From positions 1 through 64,000 of the forward strand of contig NZ_KQ948940.1 of assembly GCF_001514235.1 (NCBI RefSeq): a stretch of 64,000 nucleotides of DNA, in the 5' to 3' direction. The notes under the pieces were generated by a model. The model searched no databases. It was not told the origin of the DNA and saw only the letters and a program-made list of their open reading frames with translations. This stretch comes from Streptomyces caeruleatus (GTDB lineage: Bacteria; Actinomycetota; Actinomycetes; Streptomycetales; Streptomycetaceae). This document shows positions 43,240 through 51,474 of the stretch, piece after piece. Each line of letters opens with the position of its first letter. Within the stretch, counting starts at the first letter, position 1. The translations under genes were made by a program, and so were the position numbers.

Positions 43240-44580
43240 ATGACGACCACGGTGCCCACCTCCGCCACCCCCGCCGGGGCCCGGCCGCTCGACGACCGGC
43301 GGGCCGATGCTCGCGAGAAGGACATCATGCGGTTCCGCACGGTGTCCGGGCCCGATCTGACCACCCGTAACGACGCGTACCTCGCCTGGCAGCTCGACCG
43401 TCAACAGGCAGAGCTGTGGCCGTACTTCCGCCGCTACGAGTCCGCCGCCCTGACCACCCGCGCCACGGTCGTCTCCGACACCGGAGTGGTCACCCAGGGC
43501 CCCAACTTCGGCGGCCAGGACTACCTCTCCCTCACCGCCCATCCGGCCGTTCTCGACGCCGCCCACCAGGCCCTGCGCGACTACGGCCCACTGACGGCCG
43601 GATCCCCCGCCCTGGGCGGCGCAACCCCGATCAGCAAGGCACTGGAAACCGGGCTGGGCGAGGCGTTGCGCACCGAGCATGTGGCGCTCTTCCCGACCGG
43701 TTGGGCGGCAGGCTTCGGCACCATACGGTCGCTGCTGCACCGTCGCGACCACATCCTGCTCGACAGGCTCTCCCACGACTCGCTGCGCCAGGGCGCCGCC
43801 GCGAGCGGGGCGAGCGTGGAGTTCTTCCGGCATCTGGACAACGAGGCCGTGCGCCGTCACCTGCGGGGCATCCGTGCCACCGACACCGCGGGCGCCGTCC
43901 TCGTCGTCACCGAGGGCGTGTTCTCCATGGACTCCGACACCCCGCAGCTGGCCGAACTCCTCGGCATCTGCCGGGAGTACGGCGCCCATCTGATGGTCGA
44001 CGTCGCGCACGACTTCGGGGCGATGGGCGAGCGGGGCGGCGGGCAGCTGGAGGTGCACGGCATTCTCGGCGAGGTCGACTTCGTCGTCGGCGCCTTCTCC
44101 AAGACGTTCGCCACCACGGGCGGCTTCCTGGCCACACCGTCCGCCTCGGCGCGGGAGTACGTGCGGATGTTCGGCGGTCCGCAGACCTTCTCCAGCGCCA
44201 TCACCCCCGTACAGACCGCGGTGGCCCTCGCCGCCCTGTCCGTCGTGACCTCCGCGGAGGGCGCCCGGCGCCGGACGGCGGTCTCTGCCGTCGCCACCCG
44301 GCTGCGCGAGGGGTTGACGGCGCGCGGTCTGGAGGTGATGGGCGATGTGGTCTGCCCGGTCGTCCCCGTCCTGATCGGCGACACCCCCACCGGCCGTACG
44401 GCCTCCGGTCTCATCGCCCGGGCCGGTCTCGTCGCGCACCTCGTCGAGCAGCCGGCCGTCGCCTCCGACGCTGCCCGCTTCCGTCTGCAGGCCATGGCGG
44501 AGCACAGTGACGACGACGTCGACACGGCCATCGACATCCTGGACACCTGTATCCGCGAGGCGCGGCGGACCGTCGGCTGA
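43240..44580 (+). CDS. Alpha-oxoamine-synthase-like PLP enzyme
   Basis: 446 residues of the fold-type I AONS/KBL/SPT group. Motifs: NFGGQDYLSLTAHPAVLDAA, the VDVAHDFGAMGERGGG box with the PLP-ring Asp and His, and GAFSKTFATTGGF with Schiff-base Lys288. The family joins an amino acid to an acyl-CoA or acyl carrier with loss of CO2. No biotin, haem or sphingolipid neighbours are present and no acyl carrier gene is adjacent, so the product is unknown. A ribosome-binding site CAGGAGGAG precedes the ATG. Confidence 0.85.
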   Translation: MTTTVPTSATPAGARPLDDRRADAREKDIMRFRTVSGPDLTTRNDAYLAWQLDRQQAELWPYFRRYESAALTTRATVVSDTGVVTQGPNFGGQDYLSLTAHPAVLDAAHQALRDYGPLTAGSPALGGATPISKALETGLGEALRTEHVALFPTGWAAGFGTIRSLLHRRDHILLDRLSHDSLRQGAAASGASVEFFRHLDNEAVRRHLRGIRATDTAGAVLVVTEGVFSMDSDTPQLAELLGICREYGAHLMVDVAHDFGAMGERGGGQLEVHGILGEVDFVVGAFSKTFATTGGFLATPSASAREYVRMFGGPQTFSSAITPVQTAVALAALSVVTSAEGARRRTAVSAVATRLREGLTARGLEVMGDVVCPVVPVLIGDTPTGRTASGLIARAGLVAHLVEQPAVASDAARFRLQAMAEHSDDDVDTAIDILDTCIREARRTVG

Positions 44581-44757
44581 GGTCCTTCGCCATGGAATCG
44601 GTCCGTCCGCCCATCCCCGGCCGAGCACGCGATACCGAAATCCTCCGCTTGGTAAGAGAGGTGCCCGGCCCGGTGAGAAACAAGATCCGGCCGCTGTGCG
44701 TGGCAGACCTCCGTGTCATGATCCGTGCCTTGCTGTTCGAGTAGAGATCGGGCTTCC

Positions 44758-47700
44758 ATGCCGTCCCACAGACGCCGCTTCCTTGCTGTCCCGGCTGCCC
44801 TCACGGCGCTCGCCGTAGCCCAGGCCGTCACCCCTGTCGCGGCCGTTGCCGTGGCTCCGACCGAGGTGTCGACCACGCTGGCCGCGCGGACGACTTCCGT
44901 GCCCGCCGCAGACGAGATATCCGGTTCCGGTCAGGCGGTCGTCTGGCGGCAGAAGACCTCCGCCGACACGCTGGCGCACGGCTGGCTCGCCGTCTCCGGA
45001 GGCACCCCCCAGGACCTCGGCCGGCTCGCGGACACCGATGAATCGGTGAACGTCGACGCGGTGTCCGTGCAGGACGGGTTGGCGGCCGTCGCCACCTCCG
45101 CCAACCCGAACGGCGATCTCGCCGACCATGTCACGCTGCGCCACCTCGACTCCGGTGAGGAGGACGTTCTCCCGATCACCTACGACAGTTCGGGAGCCGC
45201 CGGGGACGAGCGCTACCGTGGCCAGGCCGGCAACGGCATCCTCGTCCAGCAGAGCTACGACGACGGTTCCGCCTACCGAGTGCGCCTGCTGCTGCGCACA
45301 CCCGGCGGCGAGGACCGGACGCTGCTGTCCGATGACGAGCAGTACGAAATCCTCGCCTCGGACGCACACGGCGCCTTGGTGCTCCGGCGGACCGCGCCCG
45401 GCTGGGACCACAGAATCGTCTACGTCGACTTCGCCGACGGCGCGACGGTCACGGTGGCGGAGCCCACGACCGACGAGTTGCCGCAGGGCCTGGAGTTCAC
45501 CCCCAGCCATGTCGGAGTCATCGACGGCTCGACCCTGACCGAGTGGCGGCGGTCGGCGCCCGGGGACGGCTCGTCCACGGTCGACCTGCCCGTCGGTGGG
45601 GCGCACTGGATCAGCGACGACACGCTCGCCTGGTACCACTTCGACACGGACGGAACATCCGAGCTGTTCGCGATGGCCAGGGACGGCTCCACCGCGGCGC
45701 AGGACCTCGGCGGAACCTTCACCGACCTCTCCGTCGGCGACGACGGCAAGATGCGCGTGACGCTCTACCGGCCCGATACGGACGCCGCGATCCAGACCCT
45801 CGCCGACGGCCGGGTCTCCACCGCAGCCGGTGACGCCACCACGATCCCGGCAGGACCCGCCAGGCTGGACGCCCTGGCCCTGTCCCACGGTGCGCTCTAC
45901 ACGGCCGACGACTCCTCTCGCCAGAGGGGCGTCCTGCTCCGCTCGAACCTGTCGGCCGGCCCGGCCGGCGCCGCGGCGAGCACGCCGTCCCGGGTACTGG
46001 CCTACTCCGACGGGCTGGTCCACCAGACTCTGGCCGCCGCCGGAGGACGGGTCCTGGTCGTGCAGGGCGGTCCCCCCGCGCTGGCCCACCTCCAGGTGTA
46101 CGAGAACGGCAAGCTGGTCGGCACCCAGCTGGACCTCTCCGACCCCTCGGACGTGAACGTCGTGGACTTCGACGGCGCGCACGTCCTGCTGACGGACAAG
46201 ACGACCGCGTCCGACGGCACTCTCCTCCTCGACACCTTCGCCGACGACGCCAGGCAGCGGGTGCCTGCCGGCTCCGCGCTGGACGGCGGCGCCGTGTACT
46301 CCTCGGTACGGAACGGCACCACGTCCACCTGGGCGATCCGCCGGACCGACCTGACCACCGGCACCGCCACCACCGTCGCCACCGTGAGCTGCCTTCCCGG
46401 CGGCCTCCAGGTGCGCGGCTCCCGAATCCTGCTGACCACCTGCGGGGCCGCCTCCACGACCGGCCTGCTGCTCAAGGCGGGCAGCTCGACCGGCACCGCA
46501 GTGGACGCCTCCGTCCACACACCGATCCTCGGCACGGACGTTCTCTACACCTTCACCAAGTCCTCGGACGGTGGCGCCGTCACGCTGAACGCCCAGCCGC
46601 TGGTCGGAACGACGACCGCGGCGCAGCCCCTGTTCGCTCTCCCCGCGAAGGCGAACTCCGCCGCCGCCGACCGGTGGGCGGTCGACCGTGACGCGCCCTG
46701 GGCGGCCTGGATGGACGACGCCGGCGTCACCCATGTGACCTGGGCGGGCGTCCCCACCGCGGCCTCGGCCGCCGCCCCGTCCGGCTTCAGCCCCAACGGC
46801 GACGGCTCGGCGGACACCTGGACCCCCACCTGGGCCTACAACCGGCCGGTGAGCTGGACGCTCACCCTCAAGTCCGGCACCACGCAGGTGCGTTCCCTGA
46901 CCGGTACGGCCTCCAATGGCAAGGTCGCACCGGTGTGGAACGGAACGTCGCAAACGGGCGGAGCAGCCGCCGAGGGCGCGTACACCTGGACGCTGACCGC
47001 ACGCGACACCGTCACCGGCCGGGCGGCAGCCGACGTCAGTGGCAAGGTCACCCTGCGCCGCGTGGTCCCCGCCGCCTCCGTCACCGCGCCGACCGTCGCG
47101 AGCAGCGCGGCGACGAGCGCTGCCGTGCCGGTCGCCTGGTCGGCGAAGACCGCGGGCGTGAAGTCGTACGACGTCGGCTGGCGCGTCGCCACCCGGGACA
47201 GCGCGGGCGTCTGGAAGCTCGGGCCGCTGCACACCTGGCGCACCTCCACCACGGCCACGTCCGCGGTCTTCGGCAAAGCGGGCAGCCCCGTGAAGCCGGT
47301 GCCTGGACTCACCTACCGGTTCTACGTCCGCGCCCACGACGACGCCGGCCAAACCGGCCCCTGGAGCAAGGCGGCGACCACCGGCATCCCGGTCGACGAC
47401 CGTGCGACGGCCCTGCACTACACGGGCACCTGGAAGTCGGTGGCGGCAACCTCCGCCTGGTCCGGAACCGAACGTACCTCCGCCACCAAGGGCGCGTACG
47501 TCTCCTTCTCGGCGGACGGCACCCAACTGCGCATTGTGGCGACCCGGAAGTCGAACGGCGGGCGCTTCGCGGTCGTGGTGGACGGAAAGACGGTCGGCAC
47601 GGTGAACACCTACGCCGCGAAGACCGCCTACCGGCAAGTGGTGTTCACCCGCACACTCGGCACCACGATCACGACCCACAAGGTGCAGTTGCGGGTCCTC

Positions 47701-47760
47701 TCCGGCAGCACACCTGAAAGATCCACCGTCATCCTGGACGCCGTCATGGTCACCCGCTGA
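44758..47760 (+). CDS. Large secreted beta-propeller/FlgD-Ig/fibronectin-type protein
   Basis: 1000 residues. Signal peptide MPSHRRRFLAVPAALTALAV ends near AVA at 30-34. About 600 residues of repeated strand patterns follow (SGSGQAVVWRQKTSADTLAH, LRTPGGEDRTLLSDDEQYEI), suggesting a beta-propeller. Then come FSPNGDGSADTWTPTW (the start of a FlgD-like Ig domain, compare FSPNGDG), a fibronectin-III-like domain, and a C-terminal beta-sandwich ending STVILDAVMVTR. Exported, no anchor. It resembles large Streptomyces surface proteins with no assigned function. A terminator follows. Confidence 0.75.
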   Translation: MPSHRRRFLAVPAALTALAVAQAVTPVAAVAVAPTEVSTTLAARTTSVPAADEISGSGQAVVWRQKTSADTLAHGWLAVSGGTPQDLGRLADTDESVNVDAVSVQDGLAAVATSANPNGDLADHVTLRHLDSGEEDVLPITYDSSGAAGDERYRGQAGNGILVQQSYDDGSAYRVRLLLRTPGGEDRTLLSDDEQYEILASDAHGALVLRRTAPGWDHRIVYVDFADGATVTVAEPTTDELPQGLEFTPSHVGVIDGSTLTEWRRSAPGDGSSTVDLPVGGAHWISDDTLAWYHFDTDGTSELFAMARDGSTAAQDLGGTFTDLSVGDDGKMRVTLYRPDTDAAIQTLADGRVSTAAGDATTIPAGPARLDALALSHGALYTADDSSRQRGVLLRSNLSAGPAGAAASTPSRVLAYSDGLVHQTLAAAGGRVLVVQGGPPALAHLQVYENGKLVGTQLDLSDPSDVNVVDFDGAHVLLTDKTTASDGTLLLDTFADDARQRVPAGSALDGGAVYSSVRNGTTSTWAIRRTDLTTGTATTVATVSCLPGGLQVRGSRILLTTCGAASTTGLLLKAGSSTGTAVDASVHTPILGTDVLYTFTKSSDGGAVTLNAQPLVGTTTAAQPLFALPAKANSAAADRWAVDRDAPWAAWMDDAGVTHVTWAGVPTAASAAAPSGFSPNGDGSADTWTPTWAYNRPVSWTLTLKSGTTQVRSLTGTASNGKVAPVWNGTSQTGGAAAEGAYTWTLTARDTVTGRAAADVSGKVTLRRVVPAASVTAPTVASSAATSAAVPVAWSAKTAGVKSYDVGWRVATRDSAGVWKLGPLHTWRTSTTATSAVFGKAGSPVKPVPGLTYRFYVRAHDDAGQTGPWSKAATTGIPVDDRATALHYTGTWKSVAATSAWSGTERTSATKGAYVSFSADGTQLRIVATRKSNGGRFAVVVDGKTVGTVNTYAAKTAYRQVVFTRTLGTTITTHKVQLRVLSGSTPERSTVILDAVMVTR

Positions 47761-47784
47761 GCCAACCCGCCCGGAGAGGACAGC

Positions 47785-47817
47785 AACAAGGCCCGGGTCT
47801 CTGACCTGGGCCTTGTT
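47785..47817 (+). terminator. Terminator after the large secreted protein
   Basis: AACAAGGCCCGGGTC and GACCTGGGCCTTGTT form a 15-bp stem with one G-T wobble and loop TCT, 24 bases past the stop. Confidence 0.88.
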
Positions 47818-47857
47818 GGTGAAGGAGACGCTGCCTCGGCGCTCTGGTGAGTGGTCC

Positions 47858-48385
47858 TCACCCCCACCCGGCCGACGGGTCCATCTCCTCGTCGTCGTCT
47901 TCGTCGTCTTCCCCGAAGGGGTCGGCGAAGATCGAGAGGAGGCTGTCATCGACCTTGTCGCCGACTTCATCCTCCGTGAGGAGGATCCTCCGGAGCGCGT
48001 TCAGCGGGTACACGTAGCTGTCCGGGTCGCCGGGCGCGCCGACGCAGGGGTGATCGAAGGCGGACGTCTCCGCGCCCGCGTCGAAGAACGGCTCAAGCTG
48101 TCCGCTGACGAGGTCCGGGATGTACTTCCACACCATCCCCTTGTGGCGGCAGAACACTTCCCCGACGTACCAGATCGCGCCCTGAACGAAGGGTGTCATG
48201 CGCCGGTCGGTGATCTCCTCCATGCTGTCCGCGGTTTCCCGGACCAGGTCGTCCAGGATCGTCAGGGAGGCCGGTGAGAAGTCGAGAACGCCGCCGAAGG
48301 AGGTCCGTGCGGCCCAGACGGCGTGAGCACCCTCGCGCGCGGCGAGCCACGCGCGCAGGTCGGGATGCCGAGTCGGGTCGTACAT
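47858..48385 (-). CDS. Hypothetical cytoplasmic protein with acidic tail
   Basis: 175 residues from the ATG at 48385 with GGAG 8 bases upstream. RHPDLRAWLAAREGAHAVWA, VQGAIWYVGEVFCRHKGMVW and NALRRILLTEDEVGDKVDDS are the recognisable blocks, and the C-terminus is very acidic (EDDEDDDEEMD). No signal or membrane segment. Similar small proteins occur in Streptomyces, sometimes near toxin-like genes, but no function can be assigned. Confidence 0.65.
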   Translation of the reverse strand: MYDPTRHPDLRAWLAAREGAHAVWAARTSFGGVLDFSPASLTILDDLVRETADSMEEITDRRMTPFVQGAIWYVGEVFCRHKGMVWKYIPDLVSGQLEPFFDAGAETSAFDHPCVGAPGDPDSYVYPLNALRRILLTEDEVGDKVDDSLLSIFADPFGEDDEDDDEEMDPSAGWG

Positions 48386-48486
48386 CTCGTCAGCTCCGGC
48401 CATACGGCCGACGGTAACAGCCCAACAGGCCCTCGCATTTGCGCAGTTCACACACCCCGGCGAACTCCCGAGGGCGCAGTGTCCCC

Positions 48487-48527
48487 GAAATGGACTAGAC
48501 AACAAGCAAACCCCAGGCCACTGACCC
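48487..48527. repeat. Direct repeat copy 1 (GACTAGACAACAA element)
   Basis: A segment of about 40 bases (CCCCGAAATGGACTAGACAA, then CAAGCAAACCCCAGGCC) recurs with about 85% identity at 57345-57388 next to tRNA-Gly, in the same orientation. Confidence 0.6.
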
Positions 48528-48579
48528 TCGGCTGATCCTCGGCAACCGGACATGGCGAAGTGCGCGAATACATCAATCC

Positions 48580-48605
48580 GGTACATGGACTACGCTTGGT
48601 ACATG
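48580..48605. promoter_or_regulatory. GGTACATG direct repeats at the antitoxin promoter
   Basis: GGTACATG at 48580-48587 and again at 48598-48605, running into the antitoxin start. TACGCT at 48591-48596 could be the -10 box, which would make the mRNA start at or near the ATG (leaderless). This is the likely VapBC autoregulatory site. Confidence 0.4.
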
Positions 48606-48869
48606 TCCATGAAGCGCACCAACGTCTACGCCGACCCCGAGGACCTGGCCATCATCAAGGAGGCAGCCAAGCGCCGAGGCATAAGCGAGGCCGAGATCAT
48701 CCGTCAGGGCATCCACCTTGCAGCCATGGCGAACCGGGTCTGGGATGAGCCGCTGTTCTCGCGCACCTTCGAGGGGCCGGGCCGCACGCTCGCCAAGCCG
48801 GAGGTCCGCGACACGGTCGCCGAGGCCGTCCGGCGTGAGACCGACCCGGGCTCCGGATCCGCCGCGTGA
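48603..48869 (+). CDS. vapB: VapB-type antitoxin
   Basis: 88 residues from the ATG at 48603; ATGs at 48609, 48585 and 48552 are alternatives, none with a clear ribosome-binding site. KRTNVYADPEDLAIIKEAAK and RRGISEAEIIRQGIHLAAMA form a ribbon-helix-helix DNA-binding domain. The C-terminal half (LFSRTFEGPGRTLAKPE) should wrap the toxin. The toxin gene starts inside its stop (GTGA). Confidence 0.82.
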   Translation: MSMKRTNVYADPEDLAIIKEAAKRRGISEAEIIRQGIHLAAMANRVWDEPLFSRTFEGPGRTLAKPEVRDTVAEAVRRETDPGSGSAA

Positions 48870-49309
48870 TCATCGTCATCGCCGATACGTCCGGCCTTCT
48901 GGCAGCCCTGGACTCGGCTCATCCGGAACACCAAGCGGCAAACGAGGCGATCATGGCGGCGGGCCTGCTGGTCATGTCGCCGCTCCTGCTGGCCGAGCTG
49001 GATCACGTGGCGACGCGTGAGCTCGGCAGGGAGGCCGCCCTCAGCGCGGTCGACGACCTGCGGCGCTGGATGAGCCGGGGTCGTGTCGTCGTGCCGGAGA
49101 TCACCGAAGACCACCTGGGCGCCGCCCAGTCTGTCCGTGTCCGCTACCGCGCGCTGGACCTCGACCTCGCCGACGCGGTGAACGTGGCGCTTGCCGCCGA
49201 CTACGACACGGACGCCATTCTCACCCTCGACCGACAAGACTTCCGGGCCGTACGCCCGTTGGGCCGCTACAAGGCGTTCCGGGTACTCCCCGACGACCTC
49301 CCGCTCTGA
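48866..49309 (+). CDS. vapC: VapC-type PIN-domain toxin
   Basis: 147 residues. The PIN acidic residues are all present: Asp7 in VIADTSGLL, Glu44 in LLLAELDHV, Asp103 in DLDLADAVNVALA and Asp122 in TLDRQDF. VapC toxins are Mg2+-dependent RNases that cut tRNA or rRNA and are held inactive by the cognate antitoxin. It overlaps the antitoxin gene by 4 bases. Confidence 0.9.
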   Translation: MIIVIADTSGLLAALDSAHPEHQAANEAIMAAGLLVMSPLLLAELDHVATRELGREAALSAVDDLRRWMSRGRVVVPEITEDHLGAAQSVRVRYRALDLDLADAVNVALAADYDTDAILTLDRQDFRAVRPLGRYKAFRVLPDDLPL

Positions 49310-49372
49310 CGCAGGCCCCTCGGCGATCAAGTGCCCGCTCCCGCAAGGGGTTTGTGCGCTCGTGGACTCCGC

Positions 49373-49654
49373 GTGCCCAATGCCCGGGTGTACGAGTTGA
49401 CCGTCGACAACGTGCTGGAGACGCAGGACGGCCCGCCGCGACTGGTCGTCCACGGGGTGTCGCAGTTCGAGGGGACGGTGAACGCCGACGGGGACCTGCA
49501 CGTCGACGGGGACTCGGTGTTCCTCGGGAAGGTGAACGCCAACGGGCGCCTGTCGGTCCGAAACGGGACTGACTGGCTCGTGCACGTCAACGACGACCAG
49601 GTGTCGATCCAAGGCGACTTGAGGGTCCACGGCGCGTTCCGCTCCGACAGCTGA
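49373..49654 (+). CDS. Small beta-repeat protein
   Basis: About 93 residues from a GTG; the start is uncertain (GTG at 49331 or 49388 also in frame). ELTVDNVLETQDGPPRLVVH, FEGTVNADGDLHVDGDSVFL, GKVNANGRLSVRNG and VSIQGDLRVHGAF are repeated short strands of the polymer-forming (bactofilin or beta-solenoid) kind. It follows VapC by 63 bases. Function unknown. Confidence 0.5.
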   Translation: MPNARVYELTVDNVLETQDGPPRLVVHGVSQFEGTVNADGDLHVDGDSVFLGKVNANGRLSVRNGTDWLVHVNDDQVSIQGDLRVHGAFRSDS

Positions 49655-49674
49655 CGGCCATCGGCAGGAGGTCA

Positions 49675-50100
49675 GAGCATCAGGAGGGCATCGCGTGGTT
49701 CCAGCTACTGATGACGGGCAGCTACCTCGGAGCGGCCAGTGCACTGGTCGAGCGGGTGCTGCTGAACGACCGAGTGCCCGATTCCGAACGGGTCCGGCTG
49801 CTGGTGGAGACCGAGGGCGCGATGACAGCCGCGGAGGGTGTCGCCCGCCGGATCGACGACGGCGCGGACGAGTCGACGCTCGCCGACTCGCTGTACGTCC
49901 GGTACTGCGTGCAGGACATCCTCTCCCGGGTGGTTCCGCGCGCGGTCGAACTGCTCGGTGACCTCGACGTCATGGCCTCCGATGAGGTGCGCCATCTCGC
50001 CGCCTGCGCCGACGGACTGGTCCTGCATCCGCCTGCATGCTCCCAGATGACCGGACCGCTGGTGGCGTACCTGAACGGAGGGCCGCTCACCATCGCCTGA
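49675..50100 (+). pseudogene. C-terminal fragment of an acyl-CoA dehydrogenase-family gene
   Basis: The frame reads HQEGIAWFQLLMTGSYLGAA, SALVERVLLNDRVPDSERVR, YVRYCVQDILSRVVPRAVEL, then HLAACADGLVLHPPACSQMT. This is the last quarter of an acyl-CoA dehydrogenase-like protein (normally about 390 residues). The frame abuts the previous gene with no start for the missing portion. An internal ATG at 49711 gives 129 residues that could not fold as a complete enzyme. Confidence 0.5.
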
Positions 50101-50229
50101 TCCCAGGCGAACAAAGCGCCTTGAGCCGCGCGCCTTTGAGCTCCTGGCGCCCCTCGGCTCCCGGCTCCCGGCTCGCTCCCGGCTCGCTCCCGCTCCGAGC
50201 CGGTTCGCCGGTCGGCCGGCCTTCTGCGA

Positions 50230-51387
50230 TCAGCCGAACAGCTGGGAACCGAGAGGGCGCTTGCGATCGAAGCCGGGGAGGATCAGGAAGGTCGCGCTGG
50301 CGGTCGTGACGGTGAACCGCAGCAGTGCGTCGGAGGTGTCCATGTGGGTGAGGGTGGCGGTGAAGGTCCGCAGGTCGTTCTGGAAGCTGATGAAGAGCAG
50401 GCCGGCGGCGGGCTCGTCGGTGCCGTAGGAGCGGCGGAGCATGTGGCCGACACCGACCACGGCAGGGTGCGCCCTGCGCACGTGGGCGTCAGCGGGGACG
50501 AGATAGCGTCCGTCCGGCGTTTTGGCGCCGAGGTTCGGGCCCGCGGCGGCGGTGCCGCCGGAGAGGGGGACGCCGCTGGCGCGGCGCCGCCCGAAGACCG
50601 CTTCCTGTTCGGCCACGGACAGTGCGGCGAACCGCGGCAGGTCGAGTTCCATGCGTCGCAGTACGGCGATGGTGCCGCCGGCGACCTCGGAGGGGCCGGC
50701 CAGCCACAGGTCGCGTTGTTGCTCGGCCTTGGTGTGCGGGCCCACGATGCCGTCGATGAAGCCGAGGGGGTTGCGTGGCGCGGTGAGGCCGTTGCCGAGG
50801 GGCACGTTCGCGCCGCGGCGTGCGGACTGCCGCCAGCGTTCACGGACGCGGTCGCCGGCCTGGTCCAGGAGCGCGGCGGCGACCACCGGCAGGAGCAGTG
50901 CGTCGCCGGCGCAGATCTGTATCAGCAGGTCGCCGCCGCGTGCCCGGGGCGCGATCCGCTCGCGGGAGAAGCGTGGGAGGTCGGCCGCGCCGGGCAGCGA
51001 GGCACCGACCGCGCGCACCAGCCGTGGGCCCACCCCGACGGTCACGGTGAGGTCACCCGGCGGCAGCCCCAGCAGCCGCGGATCGTTGCCGCTGGTGAGT
51101 GCGCGGATTGCCTGGCCGAGGTCGGCCAGGAGCGGGCCGGCGGCCACTTTGGCACCGAGGTCGGCCACCACGGCGAGCAGGTTGGGCTGAGCAGGCTGGG
51201 GGAGCGTGATGCCCGCCTGGTGCCGGCCCGTCGCCGCCACCGGCGTGGGCGTGGCCGCTGCGGTAGAGGCGGGCCGCCCACGCTGGGCGGCGCCCGATGT
51301 GCACCCGGCGGTCAGACCGGCAGCCACCATGGCGCCGGTGACATCGAGGAACCTGCGGCGCGACGGGTGGTGATCGGCTCGGTGCAT
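50230..51387 (-). CDS. DyP-type peroxidase, Tat-exported lipoprotein
   Basis: 385 residues. Twin-arginine signal SRRRFLDVTGAMVAAGLTAG with Cys in a lipobox-like LTAGC, so probably Tat-exported and lipid-anchored. DyP motifs: GFIDGIVGPH (GxxDG with the catalytic Asp), haem-proximal region in DAHVRRAHP, and LLFISFQNDLRTFT near the C-terminus. These haem peroxidases use H2O2 to oxidise dyes, lignin-like compounds or metals, or act in iron handling. It is divergent from the beta-helix lipoprotein. Confidence 0.9.
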   Translation of the reverse strand: MHRADHHPSRRRFLDVTGAMVAAGLTAGCTSGAAQRGRPASTAAATPTPVAATGRHQAGITLPQPAQPNLLAVVADLGAKVAAGPLLADLGQAIRALTSGNDPRLLGLPPGDLTVTVGVGPRLVRAVGASLPGAADLPRFSRERIAPRARGGDLLIQICAGDALLLPVVAAALLDQAGDRVRERWRQSARRGANVPLGNGLTAPRNPLGFIDGIVGPHTKAEQQRDLWLAGPSEVAGGTIAVLRRMELDLPRFAALSVAEQEAVFGRRRASGVPLSGGTAAAGPNLGAKTPDGRYLVPADAHVRRAHPAVVGVGHMLRRSYGTDEPAAGLLFISFQNDLRTFTATLTHMDTSDALLRFTVTTASATFLILPGFDRKRPLGSQLFG

Positions 51388-51474
51388 GGTGTGCAGGGTG
51401 CCACACCCGAATCGTGCGATCCCGTCAACCCCCTGTTCCTGGCGGGGAATTGAGCGCCATGAAAGACTGTGATC

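Noticed and set aside
44716..47970. Minus-strand open frame of about 1080 codons opposite the large secreted protein
   Set aside because: Gly/Arg/Asp/Val-rich shadow of a real gene that has a signal peptide and recognisable domains.
48487..48527. A second tRNA at the left repeat
   Set aside because: Only the sequence flanking tRNA-Gly is repeated; no acceptor, D or T arm is present here.
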